Shown here piece after piece: positions 52,385 to 61,489 of a DNA stretch of 64,000 nt; position 1 is the stretch's first letter, and each line of letters begins with the position of its first letter. The notes beneath the pieces were generated by a model. That model searched no databases. It was not told where the DNA came from and saw only the letters and a list, made by a program, of their open reading frames with translations. The stretch comes from Streptomyces sp. NBC_01716 (GTDB lineage Bacteria; Actinomycetota; Actinomycetes; Streptomycetales; Streptomycetaceae): positions 6,324,001-6,388,000 of the forward strand of contig NZ_CP109181.1 of assembly GCF_036248275.1 (NCBI RefSeq). The letters are read 5' to 3'. Made by a program: the position numbers and the translations under genes.

Positions 52385-52735
52385 TCACAGCTCCTCGGCG
52401 CGCAGCGCCAGGTCCTGGAGGATGTCCGCCGACGAGACCTCGGGGCCGCCCGCGTCGTGCACCCGGGCCAGCGTCACGAAGGCGAGGGTGAACGCTCCCA
52501 CGAGTTGTTCCACCGCGCCGCCGACCTCCCGGCCGAGCAGGGCGCTGAGTTCCTCGGGGGTCGCGTCGGCCGGGACCTCGACGCGGGGCATCGTCTCGTT
52601 GAGCAGTTCGGTCACGACGCCCATCTCGGCGTCCATGTCCTGCTCCTGACCGGTGTCCTCCTCAAGTCGACGCTGCCAGTCACCGGCCTGCGTCAGGATG
52701 GCGATCACGCGCTTCAGGACCTCGCTCTGCTCCAT
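52385..52735 (-). CDS. Small acidic conserved hypothetical protein
   Basis: 116 residues, acidic and mostly helical (VLKRVIAILTQAGDWQRRLE at the start; AVEQLVGAFTLAFVTLARV later), soluble, no motif. ATG 52735 gives a natural N-terminus, although the frame is open further upstream. It is transcribed toward rnpB on the opposite strand. Function unknown. Confidence 0.6.
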   Translation of the reverse strand: MEQSEVLKRVIAILTQAGDWQRRLEEDTGQEQDMDAEMGVVTELLNETMPRVEVPADATPEELSALLGREVGGAVEQLVGAFTLAFVTLARVHDAGGPEVSSADILQDLALRAEEL

Positions 52736-53046
52736 GCCGTGAGCATAGGCGGGCGGGATGGGGCGCGTGGGTAGCAGCGCGAGCCGGTGGAGTGAGACGT
52801 ACGCGCGTCGCACGCCCGGCGCCGTCGCCGATCCGGGCCCGGGAGCCGTCGAGCGCGCTCGGGACCGGAGCCGCACGGCAGCCCTCGTACGTCGTCCCGA
52901 CGCCGTGCGCCGGCGGTCCGATCCCTGGCTTTCGCTTCTTCGCACAGGACGCGCGGGACTTCGGCCCGCCGAGCGTGGCCCAACCGGGGGAGAACGCCCA
53001 GCTGTTGGCACCCGCCGGTCCGCCCCCGACCGGCCCCGGGGCCGTA
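52736..53046. other. Intergenic region, nothing recognised
   Basis: About 310 bases between the phzF-like stop and the small hypothetical gene start. Only antisense-looking open frames are present. Confidence 0.45.
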
Positions 53047-53940
53047 CTACACCGACTCCGCCGGGATCGGCGTCCCCGTCCCCGACACCCGTACGCGCGC
53101 GTCGCCCGCTCGCAGTTCCACCGTCAGGACACCCGGCCGGCCCATGTCCACGCCCTGGTGGAGGGTGAGCACCGACGCCTCGGGGACGAGGCCGAGTTCG
53201 CGCGCGTACGCCCCGAACGCCGCCGCCGCCGCGCCCGTCGCCGGGTCCTCCACCACGCCGCCCACCGGGAACGGGTCGCGTACATGGAAGACGTCCGCCG
53301 ACTCGCGCCACACCAGCTGCACCGTGGTCAGGTCCAGCCGGCGCATCAGCGCTTCGAGACGGGTGAAGTCGTAGGCCAGGTCGGCGAGTCGGGCCCGGGT
53401 CGCCGCGCCGACGACGAGGTGGCGGGCACCGCCGTACGCGATGCGCGGCGGCAGCTCCGGGTCGAGGTCGCCGGCCGGCCAGTCGAGGGCGGCCAGCGCC
53501 TCGGCGAGGTCGGCGTCCGTGACCTCCTCGACGTGCGGCTCGACGCTGGTGAGCGTCGCCCGCAGCGGACCGCCGTCCCCCGTGGCGGCGACCGTCACCG
53601 GCACGGTCCCGGCGCGCGTCTCGAAGACCAGGTCACCCGGGCCGATCCGCTCGGCCAGCGCGATCGCGGTGGCGACGGTGGCGTGCCCGCAGAACGGGAC
53701 CTCGGCCTTCGGGCTGAAGTACCTGATGGTGAACGCCCGCCCGGGAGACCCGGCACCGTCCGGCGCGGGCGCCGTCAGGAACGCCGACTCGCTGTAACCG
53801 ACGTCGGCGGCGACGGCGAGCATCGCGTCGTCCGTGAGTCCGGACGCGTCGAGTACGACGCCGGCGGGATTGCCGCCCGCGGGGTCGGCCGAGAAGGCGG
53901 TGTAGCGCAGGACTTCGCCGGTCGGTGTCGGTTCACTCAT
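53047..53940 (-). CDS. PhzF-family isomerase/epimerase-like protein
   Basis: 297 residues of the PhzF/diaminopimelate-epimerase fold: NPAGVVLDAS with the N-terminal FSADPAGGNPAG, catalytic Glu in YSESAFL (~48-54), then FCGHATVAT and C-terminal EDPATGAAAAAFGAY. PhzF isomerises DHHA in phenazine synthesis, but most family members, including stand-alone ones like this, have unknown substrates. No phenazine genes are nearby. Confidence 0.9.
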   Translation of the reverse strand: MSEPTPTGEVLRYTAFSADPAGGNPAGVVLDASGLTDDAMLAVAADVGYSESAFLTAPAPDGAGSPGRAFTIRYFSPKAEVPFCGHATVATAIALAERIGPGDLVFETRAGTVPVTVAATGDGGPLRATLTSVEPHVEEVTDADLAEALAALDWPAGDLDPELPPRIAYGGARHLVVGAATRARLADLAYDFTRLEALMRRLDLTTVQLVWRESADVFHVRDPFPVGGVVEDPATGAAAAAFGAYARELGLVPEASVLTLHQGVDMGRPGVLTVELRAGDARVRVSGTGTPIPAESV

Positions 53941-54017
53941 GCGCGTGCCAACCATGGGCGGCGGGGCGTCATTCCCGCCGGGCGGGAACCCGTGCGCCGC
54001 CCGCCGTGAACAGCCCC

Positions 54018-54788
54018 TCAGCCGCGCCCGATGAACGGCATCGCCGTCGCCAGCACCGTCGCGAACTGGATGTTCGCCTCCAGCGGCAGTTCCGCCATGT
54101 GCAGCACCGTCGTCGCCACGTCCGCCGCGTCCATCACCGGCTCCACGGCCAGTTCGCCGTTCGCCTGCGGCACGCCGAGGGTCATCCGCTGCGTCATGTC
54201 CGTCGCCGCGTTGCCGATGTCGATCTGGCCGCACGCGATGCGGTACGGACGGCCGTCCAGGGAGAGCGACTTGGTGAGACCCGTGAGGGCGTGCTTCGTC
54301 GCCGTGTACGCCACCGAGTGCGGACGCGGCGTGTGCGCTGAGATCGAGCCGTTGTTGATGATCCGCCCGCCCTGCGGGTCCTGGTCCTTCATCAGCCGGA
54401 ACGCCGCCTGCGCGCACAGGAACGAGCCCGTCAGGTTGGTGTCGACCACCTTGCGCCACGCCGAGTAGGGCAGCTCCTCCAGCGGTACGCCGCCGGGTCC
54501 GAACGTGCCCGCGTTGTTGAAGAGGAAGTCGATCCGGCCGTACCGCCGCCGCACCGTTTCGAAGAGCGCGTCCACGTCCTCCGGCCGCGCCACGTCCGTC
54601 GGCACGCACACCGTGTCGGCCGTCCCGGTCGCCGATTCCGCCGCCAACGCGGCCGTCTCCTCCAGGCGTTCGGCCTTCCGTCCCGCGAGCACGACCGACC
54701 AGCCCGCGCCCGTCAGGGCGACCGAGACGCCCCGTCCGATGCCCGAACCCGCTCCCGTCACCACAGCGATCTTCCGCACAGCATCCAT
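54018..54788 (-). CDS. Short-chain dehydrogenase/reductase
   Basis: 256 residues: TGAGSGIGRG (~12-21), NNAGTFGPGG (~91-100), Ser in NGSIS and Y-T-A-T-K active site (~158-162). Homology starts at M-D-A-V-R-K-I-A-V, so ATG 54788 is used. Oxidoreductase with unknown alcohol/ketone substrate; divergent from phoD. Confidence 0.9.
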   Translation of the reverse strand: MDAVRKIAVVTGAGSGIGRGVSVALTGAGWSVVLAGRKAERLEETAALAAESATGTADTVCVPTDVARPEDVDALFETVRRRYGRIDFLFNNAGTFGPGGVPLEELPYSAWRKVVDTNLTGSFLCAQAAFRLMKDQDPQGGRIINNGSISAHTPRPHSVAYTATKHALTGLTKSLSLDGRPYRIACGQIDIGNAATDMTQRMTLGVPQANGELAVEPVMDAADVATTVLHMAELPLEANIQFATVLATAMPFIGRG

Positions 54789-54990
54789 GGGGCCGCAGCG
54801 TACGGGAGGAGACGCGACGGGAGTACGGGACCTGGCGAGCCGCGACCGGGGCGCGCGGGGCGGTGGCATATAACGGGCGCACGGGGAACTCATCAGGCGG
54901 ACACCCGGATGTTGTGTACCCGACAACGATCCGACGTCGCGCCCGGCTGCACTTCCTCTGACAGCAGCCGTCAGGGGAGGGGCACATCAG

Positions 54991-56652
54991 ATGACACCCG
55001 CACGCACCGGTACCTCCGGCAACGCCAACGCCGCCGCGCACTCGCCCGAGATGAGGGCCGCCGCGGCCCATCTCGGCCGCCGGCGTTTCCTCAGCGTCAC
55101 CGGCGCCGCCGCCGCACTCGCCTTCGCCGTCAACCTGCCGACGGCGGGCACCGCGAGCGCCGCCGAGCTGGACGCCTCGAAGATCAAGAGCGACCCCTTC
55201 ACCCTCGGCGTCGGCTCGGGCGACCCGCAGCCCGCCTCCGTACTGCTCTGGACCCGCCTCGCGCCCAGCCCGTACGAGCCCGACAGCGGCCTGCCCCGGA
55301 CCAGGGTCTCGGTACGCTGGGAGGTCTCGCACGACGAGCGGTTCACCCGCGTCGTCAGACGCGGAACCACCACCGCCCACCCCGAGTTCGACCACAGCGT
55401 CCATGTCGAGGTCCCCGGTCTGGACGCCGACCGCTTCTACTTCTACCGCTTCCGCGCGGGCACGTGGATCAGCCCGGTCGGCCGCACCCGTACCGCCCCC
55501 GCGCGCTCCGCGAACATCGGGGAGCTCAAGCTCGGCGCCGTCTCCTGCCAGGCGTACCACGACGGTTACTTCACCGCGTACAAGCACCTGGCCGCCGAGG
55601 ACCTCGACGTCGTCATCCACCTCGGCGACTACCTCTACGAGTACGCCGTCTCGGCGGTGGGCGGCGCCCGCAACTACACCGACCGGCGGCTGCCCGCGCA
55701 CTACAACCGCGAGACCATCACGCTGGAGGACTACCGGCTGCGGTACGGCCTCTACAAGTCCGACCCGGACCTGATGGCCGCGCACGCCGCGCACCCGTTC
55801 ATCGTCACGTGGGACGACCACGAGACGGAGAACAACTACGCGGACGAGACGCCCGAGAACGACGTGCCGCCGGAGGAGTTCCTGCTCCGCAGGGCCGCCG
55901 CCTACCGCGCGTACTGGGAGAACCAGCCGCTGCGCGCCCCGCAGCAGCCCGAAGGACCGGACATGCGGCTCTACCGCCGGCTGCACTTCGGGCGCCTCGC
56001 CCAGTTCGACATCCTCGACACCCGCCAGTACCGCTCCAACCAGGCGTACGGGGACGGCTGGCAGGTCCCGGGCCCGGAGTCCGAGGACCCGACGCGCACG
56101 ATGACCGGCGAGACGCAGGAGCGGTGGCTGCTGAACGGCTGGAAGAGCTCGAACGCGACCTGGAACCTGCTGCCGCAGCAGGTCACCTTCGCGCAGCGCC
56201 GCGATGTGCCCGGGGACAACTTCAAGCTGTCGATGGACGGTTGGGACGGCTACCCGGCCTCCCGCAAGCGCGTCCTGGACGGCGCCGACGCGGCCGGCCT
56301 CGACAACCTGATGGTGCTCACCGGCGATGTGCACGTCGGTTACGGCTTCGATCTCAAGGCCGACTTCAACGACCCCGCGTCCCGCACCGTCGGCACCGAG
56401 GTCGTCGCCACCTCCATCGCCAGCGGGAAGGACGGCGCGGACAAGCCCGCCAACTGGGACAACCTCACCGCCGCCAACCCGCACATGAAGTTCTACAACG
56501 GGCGGCGCGGCTATGTGACCGTCACGCTCGGCACGCGGCAGGCGCGGGTCGACTTCAAGACGGTGTCCGCCGTCACCACGCCCGGCGCGCCCCTCTCGAC
56601 GGCCGCGTCCTTCGTGACCGAGGCGGGCGACCCGGGCCTCAAGCCCGTCTGA
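54991..56652 (+). CDS. phoD: PhoD-type secreted alkaline phosphatase/phosphodiesterase
   Basis: 553 residues. A Tat signal GRRRFLSVTGAAAALAFAV (~29-47) with likely cleavage after TASA (~57). PhoD_N precedes the catalytic domain with VIHLGDYLYEY, FIVTWDDHETENNY and, near the C terminus, LTGDVHVGYGFD; these hold the Ca/Fe ligands. Exported folded by Tat to release phosphate. GGGGAGGGG precedes ATG 54991. No clear PHO box was found by eye in the leader. Confidence 0.93.
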   Translation: MTPARTGTSGNANAAAHSPEMRAAAAHLGRRRFLSVTGAAAALAFAVNLPTAGTASAAELDASKIKSDPFTLGVGSGDPQPASVLLWTRLAPSPYEPDSGLPRTRVSVRWEVSHDERFTRVVRRGTTTAHPEFDHSVHVEVPGLDADRFYFYRFRAGTWISPVGRTRTAPARSANIGELKLGAVSCQAYHDGYFTAYKHLAAEDLDVVIHLGDYLYEYAVSAVGGARNYTDRRLPAHYNRETITLEDYRLRYGLYKSDPDLMAAHAAHPFIVTWDDHETENNYADETPENDVPPEEFLLRRAAAYRAYWENQPLRAPQQPEGPDMRLYRRLHFGRLAQFDILDTRQYRSNQAYGDGWQVPGPESEDPTRTMTGETQERWLLNGWKSSNATWNLLPQQVTFAQRRDVPGDNFKLSMDGWDGYPASRKRVLDGADAAGLDNLMVLTGDVHVGYGFDLKADFNDPASRTVGTEVVATSIASGKDGADKPANWDNLTAANPHMKFYNGRRGYVTVTLGTRQARVDFKTVSAVTTPGAPLSTAASFVTEAGDPGLKPV

Positions 56653-56680
56653 CGCCCCGCCTCACCGGCACCCGCACCGG

Positions 56681-56706
56681 CCCTGCCCGCCGTCCGACGG
56701 GCAGGG
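56681..56706. terminator. Bidirectional hairpin between convergent genes
   Basis: CCCTGCCCG (56681-56689) and CGGGCAGGG (56698-56706) form a 9-bp stem with an eight-base loop exactly between the phoD stop and the stop of the phosphatase gene on the other strand. Serves either or both. Confidence 0.7.
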
Positions 56707-58854
56707 TCAGGTGCCGGCTTCCCGGCGAAGCAGCAGAAGAGCGATGTCGTCCAGCCGGGGGGCGGAGTGTTCGGCATGGCGGATGAGGGCGTCGGCGAGC
56801 TGGTCGAGGTCCGGGCTCCGGTCCTGCCCGACGCGCAGGGCGAGAGCGTCGGTGTTGTCGTCGATGTCCGTGCCCGGAATCTCCACGAGCCCGTCGGTGT
56901 AGAGGGCGAGCACCGCGCCCGGCGGGAAAGGGATTTCGGCGGTGGGGTATTCGCCGCCGGGGTCGATGCCGAGCAGCAGTCCGGGCGGCACGCGGAGGAC
57001 TTCGGTGGCTCCGCCGGGGTGGCGGAGCAGCGCCGGCGGGTGTCCGGCGGACGCGAGGTGCAGACGGTGGTGGGTGAGGTCGACGCGGACGATCAGACAA
57101 CTGGTGAACAGGCCGGCGTCGAGGTCGGTGAGGAGCACATTGGTGCGGGCGAGCAGCTCCCCCGGAGGCGTGTCCGTGTTGGCATGGGCGTGCACGGCGG
57201 TGCGGACCTGCCCCATGAGGGCGGCGGCGGAGGGGTTGTGGCCCTGGACGTCGCCGATCGCGGCCGTGAGCGTGGTCCTGCCGCGGACCAGGTCGTAGAA
57301 GTCGCCGCCGATGTCCGCGCCGTGACCGGCCGGAAGATAGCGGGCGGCGACGTCCAGGCCGGGGAAGCGGGGCAGTACGCGGGGCAGCAGGGAGTTCTGC
57401 AGGGCGTGGGCGAGGGCGTGCTTGGCGTCGTAGAGATTGGCGCGGTCCAGGGCTTGGGCCATGAGCCCGGCCAGTGAGGTGAGAATGGCGCGTTCGGCCG
57501 GAGGAAAGGCACGGGGCCGGTCGTAGGAGAGCGTGAGCGAGCCGATGGCGCGGCCGGAGGCGGTGAGCGGCAGAAAGGCCCAGGCGCTTCTGTTCTGGTA
57601 GCGGGGCGCGTCGGGGTAGTCGCGCAGGAAGTCCTCGAAGGTGGGAAAGAAGGCGGGGGCGTCGGTCGCGAGGGCGCGCGTGGCCGGGCTGCGGAAGGTC
57701 AGGGGCGCGCCGTCGATGCGGTCGATGAACTCGGTGCTGTAGCCGCGCTGACCGATGGCGCGCAGCCGGCCTTCCTCCACGATCAGGATAACCAGGCCCT
57801 GCGCGCCGAAGCCGGGCACGATCTGGTCGGCGGCGAGATCGACCACGTCCTGGACACCCACGGCCTCGGCGAGTACGGCCGACATGTGCGTCAGGTGGTA
57901 GAGCCCCATCGCACCGACCGCTTCGCCCTCCGCCGGGGCCTCGCGGGAGGTGACGTGCTCCTGCCTGGCCGCCGACCCGACTTCCTGCTCGTCGACGGCC
58001 GTGATGTGCACGCTGATACCGCTGCCGCCGGGATACAGCTCGAAGAGAAGCGGGGTGTCCGGCGGGCGGACGGCGGTGAACGACGTCGACTGGCGGGTGA
58101 TCACCGCGAACCGGTAGCGGTCCTCGAACACCGGACCGTTCAGCCAGTGCAGCACTTCCCAGGGGTAGTTGCCCACCAGAGCGAGGGGACCGACGCCCAC
58201 GAGGTCGGCCCCGGCGGGATTGATGAAGGTGACCTTGCCGTCGAGGTCGAGTTCGCAGCAGCCGACGGGAAGGCGCTCGGTGAAGCGGAGCGCGGCCGTG
58301 GCACGGACGGGATCGGGATGGCCCAGTGCCGTGGGCAGCAGCAGCGGCTCTCGCGGGGGCAGCAGCGGCCGGCCCTGGTCGTGGGACCGCTCCAGCAGCC
58401 CTGCGGCCTTCCGGCAGAAGGCGGAGATCGCCTCGTTGTCGCGAGGACGGAGCCTCGGCGGGTGCCCGATGGGCCACAGCAGTGCGATCCCGCCCCACAC
58501 CCGGCTTCTGCTCGCCACCGGCAGCGCGGCGAGCATGAAGTCGTACGGCACGACGACGCCCAACTGCGGGTAGCGGCTGGACATCTCGCCCTGACTGCCC
58601 AGCCACACCGGACTCCGTCGCTGAACGGCGTCCACGACGGGACTGGAGATGTCCAGCGGGGCACGGGCATACGGCGCGGCGACCCGCGGTGACACGCCGG
58701 ACACCAGCGTCAGCCACAACACCCCGTCCCCGGGCGGGAACAGATAGAGCAGGCCGATCGACGCGCCGGTGTCGCGCATCACCGCTGTCATCAGTCCGTC
58801 CAGGCCGCCGAGGCCGGTGCCGGGGCCGCTGCTGGGGTCGGCGGGCTGCCGCAT
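56707..58854 (-). CDS. SpoIIE-type PP2C phosphatase with GAF-PAS-GAF sensory domains
   Basis: 715 residues. The N-terminal GAF (~20-165), a PAS segment (~185-300, FINPAGADLVGV), a second GAF (~330-475) and a C-terminal SpoIIE/PP2C domain (~490-715). The latter's metal-binding motifs are DIGGDFYDL, AIGDVQGHNPSAA, and ALYTDGLVE with a final DDIALLLL. There is no HATPase domain. AGGAGGAAG precedes ATG 58854. Such proteins typically dephosphorylate anti-sigma antagonists; the partner is not in the window. Confidence 0.92.
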   Translation of the reverse strand: MRQPADPSSGPGTGLGGLDGLMTAVMRDTGASIGLLYLFPPGDGVLWLTLVSGVSPRVAAPYARAPLDISSPVVDAVQRRSPVWLGSQGEMSSRYPQLGVVVPYDFMLAALPVASRSRVWGGIALLWPIGHPPRLRPRDNEAISAFCRKAAGLLERSHDQGRPLLPPREPLLLPTALGHPDPVRATAALRFTERLPVGCCELDLDGKVTFINPAGADLVGVGPLALVGNYPWEVLHWLNGPVFEDRYRFAVITRQSTSFTAVRPPDTPLLFELYPGGSGISVHITAVDEQEVGSAARQEHVTSREAPAEGEAVGAMGLYHLTHMSAVLAEAVGVQDVVDLAADQIVPGFGAQGLVILIVEEGRLRAIGQRGYSTEFIDRIDGAPLTFRSPATRALATDAPAFFPTFEDFLRDYPDAPRYQNRSAWAFLPLTASGRAIGSLTLSYDRPRAFPPAERAILTSLAGLMAQALDRANLYDAKHALAHALQNSLLPRVLPRFPGLDVAARYLPAGHGADIGGDFYDLVRGRTTLTAAIGDVQGHNPSAAALMGQVRTAVHAHANTDTPPGELLARTNVLLTDLDAGLFTSCLIVRVDLTHHRLHLASAGHPPALLRHPGGATEVLRVPPGLLLGIDPGGEYPTAEIPFPPGAVLALYTDGLVEIPGTDIDDNTDALALRVGQDRSPDLDQLADALIRHAEHSAPRLDDIALLLLRREAGT

Positions 58855-59075
58855 GGCGCTTCCTCCTGCCGGTGGCGGCGGGCACGCCACGCTGCGTGCC
58901 GGTGCGACGGCCGACGGAACCGGCGGCCAGGCGCCGGAGAGAGCGAGGCTCCCCACCAGTCGCGGCGAATAAGATAACCCATAACCGGACAATAGGCCCG
59001 GATTTCTCCGGCATTATCCGCTCTGTGTCATATGCCGGAGCGCCGGCCGCCCGCGCCCCACCCGCCCACGCCCCC

Positions 59076-60107
59076 TCAGGCCACCTCGTCCACCGGGTAG
59101 CGGACCCCGACCCGCTCCCGTGCCGCGTCCAGCGTCCGCATCACCGCCAGGCTGCCCTCCAGCGGCACCAGCGGCGACTCCGTCTCCCCGGCCCGCAGGC
59201 ACCGCGTCACCTCGGCCGCCTCGTGCTGCATCCCCGTCAACCCGCTCTCCACAGAGTGCTGTTCGGGCTCCCGCCCGTCCCGGTGCAGTACGAATGTCTC
59301 CGGCGCGAAGAACCCGCTCGGCAGCTCGATCCGGCCCGCCGTGCCGGTGACCGTCGCGGTCGTCCCCGTCGCGGCGGTCACCGAGCAGCTGAGCAGAGCG
59401 GTCGCCCCCGACTCCCAGCCCAGAAGCATCCCCGTGTTCAGATCCACCCCCTCGGGCGAGAGAAGCGCGTCGGCCTGTACGCGGTCGGGCTCGCCCAGAA
59501 TCAGCTGCGCGAACGACACCGGGTAGACCCCGAGGTCCAGCAGCGCACCGCCACCGAGCGCGGGATCGCGCAGCCGGTGCTCGGGACCGAAGGGACCCTG
59601 GAGCCCGAAGTCGGCCTGCACCGTGCGGACTTCACCGATCGCCCCGTCCGCGATCAGCTCCGTCATCCGCCGGATCACCGGGCTGCAGTACATCCACATG
59701 GCCTCCATCAGGAAGAGACCCCGCTCACCCGCGAGCGCCACCAGCTCCCGTGCCTCGCGCGAGTTGAGCGTGAACGCCTTCTCGCACAGCACCGGCTTCC
59801 CCGCTTCGAGGGCGAGCCCCGCCGCGGCACGGTGCGCGGAGTGTGGCGTCGCGACGTACACCACGTCCACGTCCGGATCGGCGACGAGCCCGGCCCAGTC
59901 GCCGTACGCCCGGGGGATGTCGAAGCGGTCGGCGAACGCCTTCGCCGACGCCTCGCTCCGGGAGGCCACCGCGACGACCTCGGCGCCCGCCATGCTCCGT
60001 ACGTCCGCGGTGAACCTCCCGGCTATGCCGCCCGTGGCGAGAACGCCCCACCGGATCGCGCCGTCACCGGCGGCGACCACGCCATTTCTGTCTTGTTCCG
60101 CCGTCAT
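59076..60107 (-). CDS. Gfo/Idh/MocA-family oxidoreductase
   Basis: 343 residues: N-terminal Rossmann fold (WGVLATGGIAGRFTADV), the E-K signature region KPVLCEKAFTLN (~98-109), and a C-terminal alpha/beta domain with GGGALLDLGVYPV, where the Asp-x-x-x-Tyr/His active-site region falls. NAD(P)-dependent dehydrogenase of a sugar, inositol or trans-dihydrodiol. AGGGG precedes ATG 60107; divergent from the exporter gene. Confidence 0.9.
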   Translation of the reverse strand: MTAEQDRNGVVAAGDGAIRWGVLATGGIAGRFTADVRSMAGAEVVAVASRSEASAKAFADRFDIPRAYGDWAGLVADPDVDVVYVATPHSAHRAAAGLALEAGKPVLCEKAFTLNSREARELVALAGERGLFLMEAMWMYCSPVIRRMTELIADGAIGEVRTVQADFGLQGPFGPEHRLRDPALGGGALLDLGVYPVSFAQLILGEPDRVQADALLSPEGVDLNTGMLLGWESGATALLSCSVTAATGTTATVTGTAGRIELPSGFFAPETFVLHRDGREPEQHSVESGLTGMQHEAAEVTRCLRAGETESPLVPLEGSLAVMRTLDAARERVGVRYPVDEVA

Positions 60108-60190
60108 ATATGCCCCTTACACAAAAAAGGTCCCGACCACTCGGCCAGAGCTGAGAGCATAGGGAGGGTTTCAACTACATGGAGATATGA

Positions 60191-61489
60191 ATGCCGGACG
60201 GCGGCCAGAGCACACGCGCACATGAAGGACACATACCCAGCTCTCCGGCCGCGACGGGGAGCGACACCGGCGTCGACATCCCCGCCGCGCGACGCGCCGG
60301 CCTCATCGTCACTCTCGTTCTTGGCGGACTCACCGCACTCCCGCCGCTGTCGATGGACATGTACCTCCCGGCGCTGCCCGCCGTCACCCGCGTCCTCGAC
60401 TCGTCGGCGGCCACCGCGCAGCTCACCCTCACCGCCTGTCTGACGGGTATGGCCCTCGGCCAGCTCGTCGTGGGGCCGATGAGTGACAAGTGGGGACGGC
60501 GGAAGCCCCTGCTGCTCGGCATGGTCGTGTACGTCTTCGCCACCGCGATCTGCGCCCTGGCCCCCACCGTCGAACTGCTCATCGGCTTCCGGCTTCTCCA
60601 GGGGCTGGCGGGCGCGGCGGGCATCGTGATCGCCCGCGCCGTCGTGCGTGACCTCTACGACGGCGTCGAGATGGCCCGTTTCTTCTCCACCCTGATGCTG
60701 ATCTCCGGCGTCGCGCCGGTCATCGCCCCGGTGATCGGCGGCCAGGTGCTCCAGGTCACCGACTGGCGCGGCATCTTCGTCGTCCTCACCGTCGTCGGCA
60801 TCGCGCTGACCCTCGTCGTCGTGAAATGGCTGCACGAGACGCTGCCGCCCGGGAAGCGCCACAGCGGCGGCGTCGGCGAAGCGCTCGGCACGATGCGGGG
60901 GCTGCTCGCCGACCGCGTCTTCACCGGCTACATGCTGGCGGGCGGGCTCGCCTTCGCGGCTCTGTTCGCGTACATCGCGGCCTCGCCGTTCGTGGTGCAG
61001 GAGATCTACGGTGCCTCGCCGCAGACGTACAGCCTGCTCTTCGGCGTCAACTCCATCGGTCTGATCACCGTCGGGCAGATCAACGGCCGGCTGCTGGTCG
61101 GCCGGGTCAGCATGGAGAAGGTGCTGGGCCTCGGCCTCGTCGTCATCACGCTCGCCGGGGCCGCGCTGCTGGTGATGACGAGCGGGGTGTTCGGCGAGCC
61201 CGGCCTCGTCCCCGTCGCGGCCGGGCTGTTCGTGCTGATGTCGGCCATGGGACTGGCGATGCCCAACACGAACGCCCTCGCGCTGATGCGGACCCCGCAC
61301 GCCGCCGGGTCGGCGTCGGCCCTCATCGGTACGGCGTCGTTCCTGATCGGCGCCATCGCCTCACCGCTCGTCGGGATCGCGGGCGAGGAGACGGCGGTGC
61401 CGATGGCCGTCGTACAGGTGGTGTGCGGCGCCGGGGCGCTGGTCTGCTTCCTGACGCTGTGCTCTCAGTCCTCGTCGCGCCGCAAGTAG
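60191..61489 (+). CDS. Bcr/CflA-family multidrug efflux MFS transporter
   Basis: 432 residues, 12 transmembrane segments. Bcr/CflA landmarks: SMDMYLPALPAV (~53-64), GQLVVGPMSDKWGRRKPLL (~90-108, MFS motif A), RAVVRDLYDG and PVIAPVIGG. GGAG precedes ATG 60191. Its last 25 bases overlap the 3' end of the convergent lipoprotein gene. Confidence 0.92.
   Translation: MPDGGQSTRAHEGHIPSSPAATGSDTGVDIPAARRAGLIVTLVLGGLTALPPLSMDMYLPALPAVTRVLDSSAATAQLTLTACLTGMALGQLVVGPMSDKWGRRKPLLLGMVVYVFATAICALAPTVELLIGFRLLQGLAGAAGIVIARAVVRDLYDGVEMARFFSTLMLISGVAPVIAPVIGGQVLQVTDWRGIFVVLTVVGIALTLVVVKWLHETLPPGKRHSGGVGEALGTMRGLLADRVFTGYMLAGGLAFAALFAYIAASPFVVQEIYGASPQTYSLLFGVNSIGLITVGQINGRLLVGRVSMEKVLGLGLVVITLAGAALLVMTSGVFGEPGLVPVAAGLFVLMSAMGLAMPNTNALALMRTPHAAGSASALIGTASFLIGAIASPLVGIAGEETAVPMAVVQVVCGAGALVCFLTLCSQSSSRRK

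Noticed and set aside
53047..53940. Phenazine biosynthesis locus
   Set aside because: Only a lone PhzF-fold protein is present. No other phenazine genes are nearby, and the family is functionally broad.
53940..56484. Long upstream extension of the PhzF-like frame, giving a single 1145-codon protein
   Set aside because: The upstream part is antisense to phoD and out of frame with the SDR. PhzF homology begins at ATG 53940.
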